Positions 1-20,850 are shown, counted from the first letter of the stretch. The stretch: 64,000 bases of DNA from Strigamia acuminata (GCA_949358305.1 OX442320.1:8386259-8450258), one strand, 5' to 3'. A program made the numbers and translations. The notes: a model not told the origin generated them from the sequence alone.

Positions 1-275
1 GACTTGATTACAGTTTTACCGCATAAATACACCAGTACGAAAATGCATGCCGTTAAACGATTTTTATATTTGCAAAAAGCAATGCTACCGTCAAAAACTG
101 AATGAAAAATTAACATGCCGGTATATATTTGAACTTCTTTCAAAATTTTTTTTTTAAAGTTTTAGATATATTTAATAGTGGTAAAAGAGCACACACTTCA
201 CTTTAAAAATAAATTAAGTGCACGTTTATCCCAATAACAGACAGACACAACTAACAGGAATTTCTCTCTTTCCAG

Positions 276-654
276 TTTACCGTATATGGATCAAGTGCAA
301 TATCCCATGTGCAACACATCTCGATCGGCAAAAACAACTCATTCTATTTACAAAAAGGCATTTCTGTACACAAATGTAAAAGATGAATGTCAATGTCACA
401 TTCCCTGTCAAGAATCCAAGTACTCTAGCATTCCATACCATGTAAAATATGGCATTCCTGGAATTAGTATAACTTCCCACTTTTACGAAACAAACAAAAT
501 TCAAATCTTTGTTGACCGGCTCGAATACGACATTATCTCATTCATATGTGACATTGGAAACATTTTAAGTTTATCATTGGGCCTATCAATATTAAGTGTG
601 GCAAGAAAAGTAGAAAAAATGGTTTTTCAACATCAGAACAAACCAAAAAAATAA
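276..654 (+). CDS. DEG/ENaC (pickpocket-like) sodium channel, last exon
   Basis: C-terminal part of an amiloride-sensitive-type cation channel subunit. The exon follows a clear acceptor (pyrimidine tract, CAG ending at 275); the first complete in-frame codon is at 277 and the stop is at 652-654. Visible features are the end of the cysteine-rich extracellular loop (an ECQCHIPC block), a Y-rich linker, and the second membrane segment with the pore signature CDIGNILSLSLGLSILS, which matches the family's G-x-x-L-x-L-x-L-G-x-S pattern. A short basic cytoplasmic tail rich in lysine follows. Upstream exons (TM1 and most of the ectodomain) lie left of the window. Family members are trimeric channels used in mechanosensation, taste or fluid transport; which one this is cannot be told from the last exon. 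Confidence 0.85.
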
Positions 655-1231
655 TCCACACAAATTAATCGTGTCTAGTCTTAAACTTGCCTTTTAATAA
701 TAATATCATTCACAATTAATATTTTACTTTAATTTTTAAAAATAATCTATTATAAATCAATATTTTATAGCAATTGCTGTAATTACACACAAAATTGAGT
801 GATGCAACTTAACTAATTCATTCTAACCAATATATTCATGCACAATAACAATTTATCAACTTATTAAATTTTTTTCCAATAATTGCAATTAAAAAACTTC
901 ATCTATTGATTAACGACACATTTTACCCATTTTATTCAATTCGAGAATATAAATAAATAAATAAACGAACTGTAGCCTTACAATTTCACAACTAAATGTC
1001 AATATTACGTTGTGTATATTTGAGTGTCAAAGCAATAAAGTGTGTAAACCTTGACTCATTTTCACGAAAACCCTTTAACACAAGTTCGAGAAAAAATTGA
1101 AACTGATATCTGCCAATCATTTATCACATAAACTAAACTCATTACATAAAAGTCAAACCCAACTCAAACTTATCTCATCACAACAAGTTTTGCTACATCA
1201 GCTGCACGTTACCACGACTAAAAGAAAGAAA
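655..1231. other. Intergenic, A/T-rich
   Basis: Between the channel stop and the Kazal start. It holds the channel 3' UTR (several AATAAA-like signals around 945-965 and 1034) and the promoter/5' UTR of the Kazal gene. No coding potential or repeat recognised. Confidence 0.5.
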
Positions 1232-1611
1232 ATGCATCCATTTGCAACACTTTTTCTCTTTATTGCTGTTCTGCGTAAGTTTCCTTCACTGTAAGAACAA
1301 CAAACCAATTAATTTATCCATTTTTATTAAAAGTGTTTGCAGGTTCAATTCACGCTGAGGAAGAGGATCACGAAGAAGGATGCAACGCTAACAGGTCCTA
1401 CATTCCAATTTGTGGAGATGACGGTGTCACCTATGCAAATACTGACTTCTTGAAGTGTGCAAATGAGAAAAGAATCCAAGATGGCCGGCCTGGTAAGTCT
1501 GCTAGTGTTACAAGAAATTATCTAATCTTGTTATTCCGCTATATTTTAAACATTTAATTGCTAGAAATTGCAATCCAGTCTCAAGGTCCGTGTCCCCACC
1601 CGCATGATTAA
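1232..1611 (+). CDS. Secreted Kazal-type protease inhibitor, atypical four-cysteine domain
   Basis: Three exons: 1232-1274, 1343-1492, 1565-1611; phases close to give 79 residues. Residues 1-19 form a signal peptide (MHPFATLFLFIAVL start, cleavage near SIHA). After an acidic stretch comes one Kazal domain with the hallmark PICGDDGVTY core, then LKCAN and a final GPC. Classical Kazal domains have six cysteines paired 1-5, 2-4, 3-6. Here only positions 1, 3, 5 and 6 are present; position 4 (the N-x-C after TY) is Asp and position 2 is absent, so one whole disulfide is missing. Likely secreted, inhibiting serine proteases in gut, haemolymph or reproductive tract; the target is unknown. Introns of 68 and 72 nt have GTAAGT donors. 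Confidence 0.85.
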
Positions 1612-3025
1612 TATCAAATTACCAAATTAGACCGAAAAATCAAACTGCAATGGTCACCATCCGGAACAGCAATTTGTTTTCAACATTATTCTTCCTTTAT
1701 CTACAGGAAATTATCAATTTTTTCGTGTCTGACACAAGATTAACGGCAAATAGGAATTTTTTATGTTTATGTGTCATAAAGTGTCATATACATATACAAC
1801 GAATACCGTAATAAACAAAACAAAACAAAACACGCCATTTGTAATTTGTAAATTCACGGAAAACCGCTTTTGTTAGAAGGAAAATGTGATTTGAAACTTA
1901 CATTTCGATGGCCTCGCAGGTTGTTGGGGCCGGATCAGTGATTGTCCGTTTGTATCGCCACATTTGGACATCAACAGGAGAATAAATAACAATCCGGAAA
2001 TGCGCGACATGTTGAATTAAACATCAAATTAACCTGTTGATTCAAGTTCAAGGGATTAGTACGGACTGGGACTGAAAACAATCGATTATTGGAGATAATT
2101 CAAACACTTAACTGTTGTTGTGTTGGACGGGCCTAACAGGTCGTTCTTCACATCCTTCCGCAGCCAAAACCGACGCTCGAATGATGACGTCATCAAACAT
2201 TGCGGGACACCTATCGCCACCTAATGATAAATGTGTAGAAGCTCGTAGTTAACTACGACTGTCAAGAAGGCGCAACAAGCGAAAAAGAATCTTTAAAATC
2301 TCACGATCTTTTCAACAAAAAATAATAAAAGTACAGCCGGTCGCATTTATTTATTTTTTAAACAATAAAATGTGTAAAACAATTTGCGTCACTTTTCACA
2401 TCCTCAACGACCGGTTATTCCCACTGAGGTTGCCCGTAACAAAAATTGAAAACATCAAATCAAAATCAAATCAAATTCGCTTGTCCACAGTCGTTTTCAT
2501 TTCGTGTCCAAAAACAAACGCGAAATTTCTAACCCTGCACAAATAATCTCACACCTCCCGTAGACAAAAAGTGGAACTATAGAAACCACTTCTTGTGGAT
2601 AGAAGTGTACCAGAAAACTAGTCAATAAATTACCTCAATGTCAAGGCTACTTGAATACTATCTGGTAATACAACACGATTCGCGCAACTCCATCAACAAA
2701 CTGTTGCATCTGTAATCATCAGTAACCAAATTTTTAAGTATTAAACGATTAATGGGGACATCATTAATCGCCCGATCGGTCGTAATTATCTTGATGGCTG
2801 TCCTTGAGTTTTATTTCTTCCGATCACGGTGCTTCCGATTATCGATCGCCCACCACTCGGTCTCCATACATCCATTTTTCTTGCTCAATGCTGCCATCTG
2901 ATGTCAATCGCTAAAACCTCATTAATAAAACCGCTCTTACCAAGAGAAATTGAAGTAAAACCAAATATATTTTTGTTTTTTGTGCATGGTTTTGTGAACT
3001 CTAGATTCAAATAGTGAAAATAGAC
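1612..3025. other. Intergenic region
   Basis: 1.4 kb without a supportable gene. It contains the Kazal 3' UTR and presumably the promoter of MMAB. Short ORFs here have no family features. Confidence 0.5.
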
Positions 3026-3966
3026 ATGTTAAAACTCACAAAATGCGTCTTAAGAAAAGGATTTCGATATTTGTATGTTTTCCGTATTTTTAGTATAAAT
3101 TTAATAATCAATTGACAATAATCTGTCGCTGCATTCTCAGGCACGAGTCAACAATTCAAATGACACCAAAAATCTACACGAAAACTGGCGACAAAGGCAC
3201 ATCCGCATTGTATACGGGAGAAAGACGACCAAAATCGGATCCAATATTCGAGGCACTCGGATCCACCGACGAATTATCCTGCACGATTGGGTATTTCGTA
3301 TTAACATAAATTAAATTCCTCACTTTCATTTAAAACAAAAAAAGATTAGCGAACGAATTTGCTGAAGAAAACGGTCACACATTCGTCGATCAGTTAATAA
3401 ACATTCAGTGCCGGCTCCAGGAACTCGGATCGTGCATCGCGACCCCTGTAGACAGCGCAAGCACGAAGAAAATAGGTATCCAGACTATCCAGATTATCCA
3501 GATCGCAAATAAATTGTTTATTTACATAATTTTTGTTTCAGAAAAAGTAAAATTTAGTCGGGATCACGCCATTAAACTAGAGACGTGGATAGACGAAATG
3601 AGCGAGCAATTACCTCCTTTGAAAAATTTCATACTCCCGGTATAATAAAAGCTAAATAAAATACGATTCGCTAATCAAACGATTTTATTTTTTCAGTCCG
3701 GTGGGAAAACGAGCGCCTGTCTTCATTTAGCGAGAACAAAATGCAGAGCGGCCGAACGTCGATTGGTGACGCTCGCTCAAGACTCAAACATCGATCGAAA
3801 TGCTGTCATTTATCTGAATAGGTGAAATTTAATAAAAGTATAATTTTTTTTTTTAAATTTTAATTAATTATATCGTTTCAGGTTGAGTGATTACTTGTTT
3901 ACTGTTGCACGGTTCGCCGCAAAACGAGAAGGAAAAGCTGAAAAAATATACAAACAAAACGTCTAA
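3026..3966 (+). CDS. MMAB: Cob(I)alamin adenosyltransferase (PduO/MMAB type), mitochondrial
   Basis: Transfers the 5'-deoxyadenosyl group of ATP to cob(I)alamin, making adenosylcobalamin for methylmalonyl-CoA mutase in mitochondria. Six exons: 3026-3072, 3141-3290, 3345-3475, 3542-3639, 3697-3821, 3882-3966; 211 residues. The first exon was deduced from a GTATGT donor and gives a basic amphipathic leader ([16 protein letters not shown]), a plausible mitochondrial targeting peptide. Family motifs: [11 protein letters not shown] near residue 26 (ATP-binding N-terminus), the conserved CRAAERRL segment, and [12 protein letters not shown] close to the C-terminus, which carries cobalamin-contacting residues in the family. 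All introns are 51-68 nt. An alternative start at the Met at 3160 would lack the leader. Length matches mature family members well. Confidence 0.93.
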
Positions 3967-4415
3967 CTCGAGATCTTATTTTGTTAACCTTTGTAACGAA
4001 GCAACGGCGCAATAAAATTAATTCGGCGAAAAGAAAACATTTTCAAAAATGATTAAATTCGCAATAGCAAAATATCGTTCGTTTATACAACACGATTACT
4101 ACAAAATACTATTACAAATGGCAGTAAAATACTGCAAATATTCAAAGTTACCTGCTTTTAAACTGCAGATTTACTTAAAACATTATCAGGAAACTTTTCC
4201 CAACATCAATAAAAATTAGAAAAGTTTTTATATATAAAAACAAAAAAAAAACAATTAGAGTTTCCTTTTTTTTTTAAAGAAAAACAAACAAAAAAATATT
4301 TCTTTAAATAATTATAATATAAAATAGCGGATAAAATAAGCAAAACTAATTATAAAACGTAAAAAACGAAATAAAATTACAAAAAAATCGTTGGTAAATT
4401 TTCTAGCCTTCGAAT
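3967..4415. other. Convergent 3' regions of MMAB and SBSPON
   Basis: A/T-rich 3' UTR sequence between two converging genes. AATAAA at 4012 probably ends MMAB transcripts. Nothing else seen. Confidence 0.5.
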
Positions 4416-7400
4416 TTAAACAAAAATAAAATTAGCTCCTGCTGCGCAGGGACACTCTTCGTGCGACTCCTGACGGATCCAACGGCCGTGACACGAGGGA
4501 TTATTCATGGACCCAAATCGTGACGGATGGTGTTCAACTCCGTGTCCCTTGCAACGATACCCCAAATACTTTCTCATCGCCGTGGTCTCGCAGCGCACGC
4601 ACACTTTGTGTCCAGGCTCGAGCGCTTTAAACAAATTCATCTCGTCGCCCTTACGACACGCTTTTGTCGCTTTCACCACTTCGAATTCCACGCAATATCT
4701 AAAGAAATAAACAAATAAACATTTATTCCCAAACTTCCACGGTGTTAAAAATGTCGAAGATTTGTCAGCGCCATCATAAATCAAACTTCCAAAACGAGGC
4801 TTAAAAAATGGAGGGAAAACGTGAGTGCGAGACTGGTGTCTGCAAAAAATGATTTATCACGTCAGAAAAAACAATTATTTTTTTATTTTTTATTTTTATT
4901 TAAGGATAATTGGAGCGCAGCAGCCTTCGCACTACTTCTATTTTCACCATTCACTTTTTTCCGGTGGGATAATAAAAAGAGCAATGGCCGACGTGAGTAT
5001 TTATTTTCTCCGCTTTTAATTGGCAGGAAGTCAAATTAAATAATTACACGTATAAATTCCCGTTTAATCTCCACAATTAATGCGAAAATAGAAATAAACG
5101 ACATTTCTAATTCAATTATTTCTAATTACTTAATCATTTATTCATATTTTTTTTTTCGAATTTACCGCCATCTTTACTCAAGTAGCGACAATAAATCCAA
5201 GCGCGAATAATTCCCTCGCCATAAATTTCATTGAGTTTGAGAATGTATCCAAGTCCTCCACCCTGACATAGGTGGGGATCATCCAACCTAACAAAACAAC
5301 TCCACCCACTGCCTACGACCACTCGAGCACGCTTCTCACACTTGACAACATTTGCTCAAGGGGGCGCTTTTTCTTCCTTCCCTTATTTGCCTCACCCAAC
5401 TTGACCTTATCTTTTCTCCCGTCTAATTTCATCGCCTAATGCCCAAAGATAACATTTAAATTTATGAGCTGAATAAAAGAAGATTCCGTTTAAATTTATG
5501 CGACAAAATTGATCGCAGCGATCGCATTACCGTATTTCTTCGATTAAGAGCCGCCCTCAAATAAGATAAAACACGAAATGACGTCATTTTTGTTTTAAAA
5601 TTGAAGTAAAACACAAAATATTTTAATTTTTGAATGCAGCTACTGTTTTGAATACGAGCCGCGACTCTTATTCTAATAAATATCGTATTTCGTCTAAAAC
5701 TTCGTGCGAGACAAAAATTTCTGCGAAAAGAAATATAAACTTTCTTTTTTACGTTCAATTTTGACAAGAGTGGGATTGAACCGTGAAATAATTCCATTTC
5801 AATGGTTTAATCCTTCAGAATAATAAAAAAAAAGTTGATCTTGTCAGTTTTATCCAGCTTAAACACCCAACGAGCATTCCAAACTGTCACATGTCCTTGA
5901 ACACGATTATACAGACATAAAAAGCGACCCTTTGACTACTATCCGAATAAAATGTAATAAGAAATGAATTAATTTATCACTTTTCACATTTTACGTACTC
6001 TTTACTGCTTTCCTTGGCGGGGTCCTTGGGGTACCTCACTCTGAGGTTCTTTCTAATGTCGTAAGTGGAATTCTTCACTCGACTATGGCCGTAACTTGCT
6101 GCGAGTAAAATCGCCGTTTCTGCATAAATTAAGAGAAAAAAAATTTTATTTTTTATTTATCTTTTTTTATCAGTCAAACTTTTGTCCAACAAGGGTCAAG
6201 GGTCGTCGACATAAGAAAATCCAGGAAGTCGCAGACATCTCAACAGACAGTGAATCATAAAAAGATAAAGGAAGATGGCGATGGGATAAAACGAAATAAA
6301 AAATTATGTTTTAAAGACGTCTTGTGTGTGTAGAATTTTAAAGGAGAGGTCACATGACTCACTCGCTATCACAATGGAAGCCATTTTGACAGTTAAGAAG
6401 CTTCTAAGATGATAAAACGTTTTTTTTTCTTTCTCTCTCTCGCTTGAGTTTATCACAATTTTGATGATTGCAAATCTTAATCGAAGCAAAAAAATAAATT
6501 AGAAAAATTAAAATAAAAATTAGAAAAATTATTTTTTTCCGTTTTTTTATTATTATTATTTTTTTTTTTTTTCTTTCTTTCTTAAAACAAATTGAAATTT
6601 TATCCTCCCCATGTTTGGGTGGTCTTTACTTTTCCTCGCTCCCCCTTGCAGCGAAATTTGTTTTTATTTTTCCCCCCGCCAAGTCCACAAGGATCTTGAT
6701 TACACGAACAAAACAGTTTTGACCATCGGCACAATCGGTGACAAGATAAAACCCTTTCTTTAGTCAATTTAATAAAAACCAACCGAAAGGATGTTGCGAA
6801 AACAAAATGCAAAAACTTGCCCAACTGTAAATGTGTTTTTGAATCTCATTACTCGGCCTTGCAAGTTAAATGTCGATTAAAAACTCCATCATTTCAATTG
6901 TGATTCTCTCGTTACAAAAGGTGGAAAGATTGACCCCTCGATCTAACTTTCGTGGCAGCCATCTTGAATTTGGTTGTAAAAACCAAAACCCGACATAAAC
7001 CACTTCATAAACAACTCCAGCGTGGTTTTTTCTTTTTGTTTGGTGTCCACTCTGTTTAGAAACACCAAAAAAATCGAAGTAGAATAAAAAATTTATCCCC
7101 CTTTTAACTCTTAATTGCAGCACTAAAAACCCAAAAAGCTTTATGGACCCATTCCGTTTATTTCCCAGCGCCATTTTCTCCCATTTCATTAACCAAACAT
7201 CATTTCCCCACTTTAAAAATAAAAAGCAATGACACAGTTACAACAAACCGAAAATAGAAACAAACGCTTTGTCAGATTGTCACAAGCCCGAAATAAGGCG
7301 TGAAAAAGCGCCGTTGCCATTCGAGATGTCCATTTCCAAAAAAAAAATAAAAAAAAAGAAAATTAAGGGACTCTAGGGAGTGTGTGTTGACCCTGAAGTG

Positions 7401-9864
7401 ATCCTGATGAGTTGCGAATAACCGATCCGGGCCATAGCCCTCATCTGGCAACAGATAAGAGTCCACAATAGATGGTGGGAAATTCCAAATGAATGAAGGA
7501 GAGACAAAAACCCCTGTGGCCAAGGCCCCAATTGCAATTAGTCATAGTTATTTTTCATGTCACTTTTCATTTATGTGTCTCATTCATCCATCTGGAAGAA
7601 GTTTAAGAGGGGTAATTCAGTGCAACCTTCGACAAGAGACAAAACAGTGTCACATTACTGGTTTTGCACAAGGACTTTGCGAGACACAACTGCTATGAAT
7701 AAAGCAAGGCCATTAACAACGCACATTTTCTTCTTCTTCCTCTCTTTTTTATTATTGTTTTTTCGCGCTTTCTTACCACGTCCTGCCTTGTTTTGTGCGT
7801 CGGGACAACGACTCATAAAGCAACCTCTCGTTTGGATTAATGGCGGACATTCTTGACCTCCGTTTTGAGCTTCGCGCACTATTGTTCGTGTTCGTGTCAT
7901 CTTGCCATTGCCGCATTCGGTGTCGCAATCCGACCAATGACCCCAATCGGATACTTCGCAGTCGATCACTGAAACAATAATAAAATTTTTAAAAATAAAA
8001 ACAATGAGGCGCCATTTGTAATTTTAATTGTCTACATCTGGTGGCGAAAGACGGAAATTAAAAATGGTTTGTAGGCTTAACTATTATAGAAATTTGGTTT
8101 TCTATTTTTAACTCGTTTTCCACCCTCGTCTTTTCTAAATTTGTTGAATCAACATCGGATATTGAGCTTAGGTGTTGAGTAAAATATTAGTTCTCCCCAA
8201 CTGTCAACCATTTCCCCTCTTGTTAAAATATTTACAATTTTTTTTTTCTTTTCTTTTTTTTTTCACTTAAAATGAGTCCAGTGACTTCCCAACACTAAAA
8301 TTTACGAGCACTTTCAATATCAAGTTCAAATTCTTGGGATTCAATGAAATCAATTGACATTTGGCTCGGGAAAAGAATTACTGCATCTCTTTTGTGATTT
8401 GCGATGCACTTAACCCTATTAATACCCGAAGAAAAAAATAAACAACACGCACCAAGGGCCACATCAACGCCACAAAGGCCCTTTAACACCCCGTAAAAGG
8501 CACTAAATTATAATAAATGCCTTTCCATACAACATAACACGCAATATTTAAACTATGGTACTTGTTCAACATGCCTGCAACACGTCCATTAAAGCTTTTT
8601 TTCTATTTTTTCTAATGGCGCTTCTCTTGAAACCAAATTCCCTTTGTGAATTAACAACATAAATTATTCAGAAGTTTTAAAAAAAAATTATGCAAACTAA
8701 ATTAGAGCAGAATACAAATTAGAAACAATTTTTTCCCCTCAATGCCACTTATAATTAGTGCCATTTTCACCAATAATTCATTACAACTGTCAAGAGATTA
8801 AAAAAGTATACAGTCAAACATCGTTAAAATGAATCGCAAGGGACCCAAAAAATCTCTTCGTTATAACTGTTTACATGTTCCTAAAAACTTGTTCGTTGTA
8901 ACGTAATTTCTTATATTAAAACTCGTTACATCAAATTTTTTTAACACGATGTTCCAAGACCAAATTTCCTACCTTAGATCGCGGTTGTGACAAACGAAAG
9001 TTCAACCGTATTAAAAAACAACAAAAATGGCGGCTAACATTTTTTAACTCCCTAACATTTTAAAATTCGCCCCTGGGACGTTAAATTTCAACAGTTAGAG
9101 GTTAATAAACCCAAAACTGCTACACCCACCTCCATTTTTATTATTTCTACATAATATTCCGAAACCTGATCAAATCTCAACTTCCCAAATGCGAATTTAT
9201 CAATAATTTGTCATCCAACCAAACCAAACCAACCCTCGTTTTTCCCCTTTTCGGGGTCATCCGTCACATAAACCCACACTTGAAACTTTACCCCTCTTCA
9301 TCCATCAACTTCACCGCCGATAAAACTCATTTCAAACCAAATCTCAAAAAAAAATCTAAACATTTCACACATTTCCCAAAAAAAAAAAAAAACCCAAAAA
9401 AAAAACATAATTTGTTCCAATTTCTCTACACAACCCCATGGCCCATTCCAAATACCTTTACCTCCTTCCCCCAACCCCAGTCACGACTTCGAGATTTATC
9501 TGGCCAGGGGCCGCCGGGGCCTCCAACGTCTGGGGCTCCCTCGACCGAGGGGGAGCCACGAACGACACCAAATATCCATAAATTAAATCCCCAAAACAAA
9601 AACAAAAATAAAAAAAAAATAAAAATGTCTACCTCGACAAAAATGTTTAAAATCGTGACAACAGTCGCCCAAAGTGAGGCAAGCATGGTCGCAATAACAC
9701 GGCTCGTCGCTGAGGTCTTCGATGATGGCATTGATGGGCGCCTTCTGCACGACGCAGGACGAATCTCTTCCCGGACAGCACAGTGCCCGCTGACGACAGC
9801 TACCTTGCGCTTTGATGGACACCGGGAGGAATATGAGCAGTGACAGGACGATTAAGTGGCACAT
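4416..9864 (-). CDS. SBSPON: SBSPON-like secreted protein: somatomedin B + thrombospondin type 1
   Basis: Minus-strand exons 9864-9633, 7968-7777, 6119-6035, 4698-4416 give 263 residues, close to vertebrate SBSPON (RPE-spondin). Order: signal peptide (about 1-19); somatomedin B domain with its CC, CYCD and DCC cysteine clusters (about 20-77); TSP1 repeat with WGHWSDC and CGNGKMTRTR (about 81-125); a linker containing YDIRKNLRVR; and the conserved C-terminal cysteine domain (YCVEF..., VCVRC, CHGRW, CPC...NFIF). Exon 3 (85 nt) was found from its acceptor and phase; joining exon 2 at the GTAAGA donor and exon 3 at GTACCC keeps the frame and makes R-YCVEF. Probably an extracellular matrix protein; specific role unknown. 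Introns 1 and 3 exceed 1.3 kb and carry transposon debris. Confidence 0.88.
5528..5688. mobile_element. MITE of the 'GCC-box' family with another MITE nested inside
   Basis: The outer ends (ACCGTATTTC...AAGAGCCGCC at the left, GCCGCGACTCTTATT...ATCGTA at the right) match the complete element at 44207-44469. About 80 nt of a different family (5567-5646, ending GAATGCAGCTACTG) interrupts it. Lies in SBSPON intron 3. Confidence 0.6.
8812..8960. mobile_element. Short inverted-repeat element (pogo/Tc1-like MITE)
   Basis: Left end AAACATCGTTAAAATGA and right end TTTTTTTAACACGATGTTCC are imperfect inverted repeats about 140 bp apart, in SBSPON intron 1. Non-coding; family assignment is by terminal resemblance only. 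Confidence 0.45.
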
Positions 9865-10730
9865 GGCAAGTGGTGTATGTGGTTAACTGGTCGGTCGAGC
9901 AAGCACGTGGCTGTTAGCGCGTTCGAATGTCGCTCGGCGAAGCTACAAAGGTTCGTTTGGCCCGATGCCAGAAACGTGTGCGAGCGAGCTTCAGTCTGAT
10001 AGCTTGAGTAGGGTATGTGGGAGCTGTGAGGAGCGAGAGCTGCTTTTATGCTCTTCAAACCGGGGACCCTCAGGAAGAGGCTACACATTTTCCACACATT
10101 CAAATCGAGTCAAACTTCGATTGTTTTCGTTTAAATTCGAGAAAAAATACAAAAAAATAACGAAAAAACAAATTTCTTTTTGTTTTTTCAACAAAAATCA
10201 TTAAAATTCTTTTTGTTTTTGAAATAAAACATCAAAAAAACATCCAAACATGGAAAGAATTTAATGTTTTTGTGGTTTGAAAAGGTTAAAATAGGTTTTA
10301 AAAGGGTTAAGGGAAGTTTAATAAACAAATTGGTGTAAAAACAAGGTCAAAAGGCTAATGTTTTAAAGTGGTTTCGTTTTAACACGAATTTCAACTCGTA
10401 CGGCTCGTTTTTGATTCAGTCCAGTTCCAATAGGGAGCGACCAACAATAGGCCTCTCTGTCCCCTGCTGACAGGCGCCAGTGGACACCCCTGACCCACGC
10501 TGTCAGTCTGAAGCCCCCACAAGTTGTCGACAAACTAACTCCTAAACGAGACTGAAGGTGTCAAGTGTTTACTTCAATCATGTCCTTCCTTTTCTCCAAC
10601 AAAAAAAGTCGTTTTTTTAAAAATGAAAAATTTAAATTTTTCATTTTTTTTTTCGTGCGAATGTAAATTTGTTACATTTAAATACGAGGATATGTAATTA
10701 TAACTGACCCAACAAACGTGCGTGTCAATG
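9865..10730. other. SBSPON upstream / MVK downstream region
   Basis: Between the SBSPON start and the MVK stop on the same strand. Presumably holds the SBSPON promoter and MVK 3' UTR. No coding exon or repeat recognised. Confidence 0.4.
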
Positions 10731-12451
<1,721 letters not shown>

Positions 12452-13663
12452 TATGTAAAACAAAATATAAGGAAAACAAATTTCCACAGATTAATCAAAC
12501 ATAACTGACAAACTACGGTATCCGGGTAAAACCATTCGTTTCATTGCATCAACATAAAAATAGTTTTTAAAGTTGATCTGCAGCTTAAAAAAATTGTAAA
12601 ATCATAAAAATATTTTCTAATTTGAATGATAGCTTTTAAAACAAAACCTGCAAAACACAAAATAAATAAGAGTATAAAGTTAAATTTCTGAATAAAATTG
12701 AATGGCTCTACAAAACTACCGTAGCAATGCTGACGAGACAAAAATGGCGTCTAAATTGAAGCAATGTTTTGAGCCATTTTCATTTTACGCAAATAAAACC
12801 AAAAATTACTTTCTAATCAGACTTTTTTCAATCTTTATTACTTTTAACTGCAACAATAATACATGAAATAATGTCGAATTTACCCCATTTGATGCTCTAG
12901 CGCAGAAATAACGTAAAATGTAGCATGATTTGATTATAGATAACCACTTGATGGAACTATCCTGTCCAGTCTGTAGCTAGAAAAACCGATACTTTTAAAG
13001 TGTACATCACACTTCACTCAATGCCTAATTTAATACTAGAAAATTCACTTCAAAAAATGCACTAATCAGCAAATATTATCTTTTTTTTTTTTTGCAATGT
13101 TAATTAATTATATACAGAAAATTATTTCAAAACTACATCTACATTCCGATTCAAATCATAAGCATTTACTTCGAAAAAGAAAAACGAAAAAAAAACAAAA
13201 ACCCCAAATTTTCTTATGTTACAGTAATAACTGAATCGTTAAATATCTCGTCTTACAATAATACCAACTTTGCTTAGTAAATAATGTGAATCCAACGCTA
13301 TAAATGAAAAATAAACCAAAAAAGCATATATAAACGAGAAACGACGTTAGCGGCGATACACAAATTACACTGGAATGACAGAATTGAAGAAAAATAAATT
13401 GCATACACAAATAACTACTGATTAAACTCGTGTTTTCCCCCTCACAACTGTAGATCCAACTTGTATATTTCCTCTTAACATTAATGTTTCCAAAAATTTC
13501 TCAAATTACTTGCAATTACTCCATTAATTGTTTTAATACATCGAAAATTTGAACATCGTATTGTTTGTGAAAATAAATTACTACCCAACAAACAGTTTGA
13601 CCAGCACCTCAATTTAAATCAGAATCAAATCCATTTCTACAACAATTATTAGTAAATCTTCTT
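12452..13663. other. MVK upstream / Chc 3' UTR
   Basis: 1.2 kb between two minus-strand genes. The part near 13663 is the likely clathrin 3' UTR (AATAAA-type signals on the minus strand); the part near 12452 is the MVK promoter. No other gene supported. Confidence 0.45.
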
Positions 13664-20508
<6,845 letters not shown>

Positions 20509-20850
20509 GTTCGCAACGATTGACTGACAACCCCGATGTCGAATGGGCTCAGATTTTTCGAACAAATGAACGTCAGCAACTGCAATTCTTGACACGAGCG
20601 CGTACCATTCACCACCACCCAAAATGGCGGTCCCAATTGCCAACAGAGGGGGAGTGTTAATGGATGATCGATGGATTTAGACAAGCGGTTTGAGCTCGAG
20701 ACACAATTGTTGTGATGTTTTTTGAATGTGAAATTTGGTTATTTCGGATCGGTTAATTAACTTTTTTTGGGGTTCAATCGGTAAATCATGTGATTGATCG
20801 CAGCGCCAGCTATTGCGAGTAAATCTAAGTAATCTAAGTAATCACGCACC
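20509..20850. promoter_or_regulatory. Chc: Chc upstream region, ancestral bidirectional promoter
   Basis: Sequence between the Chc start codon and the first TYW1-like pseudogene block. A segment near 20800-20830 (CAGCGCCAGCTATTG...) recurs at about 22271-22300 in front of intact TYW1, as expected if the shared Chc/TYW1 promoter was duplicated. No core promoter motif was identified with confidence. Confidence 0.4.

Noticed and set aside
3112-3159. MMAB start at the TTG codon at 3112
   Set aside because: Not an ATG, and the stretch lies inside the deduced first intron.
7725-7777. Longer SBSPON exon 2 ending at GTGCGT (7725)
   Set aside because: Also keeps frame into the last exon but adds a Lys-rich low-complexity run and skips the conserved exon at 6035-6119; the GTAAGA donor at 7776 gives the expected family length.
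9208-9843. 211-codon plus-strand ORF over SBSPON exon 1
   Set aside because: Runs through poly-A and intron sequence; antisense to a clear signal peptide plus somatomedin B exon.
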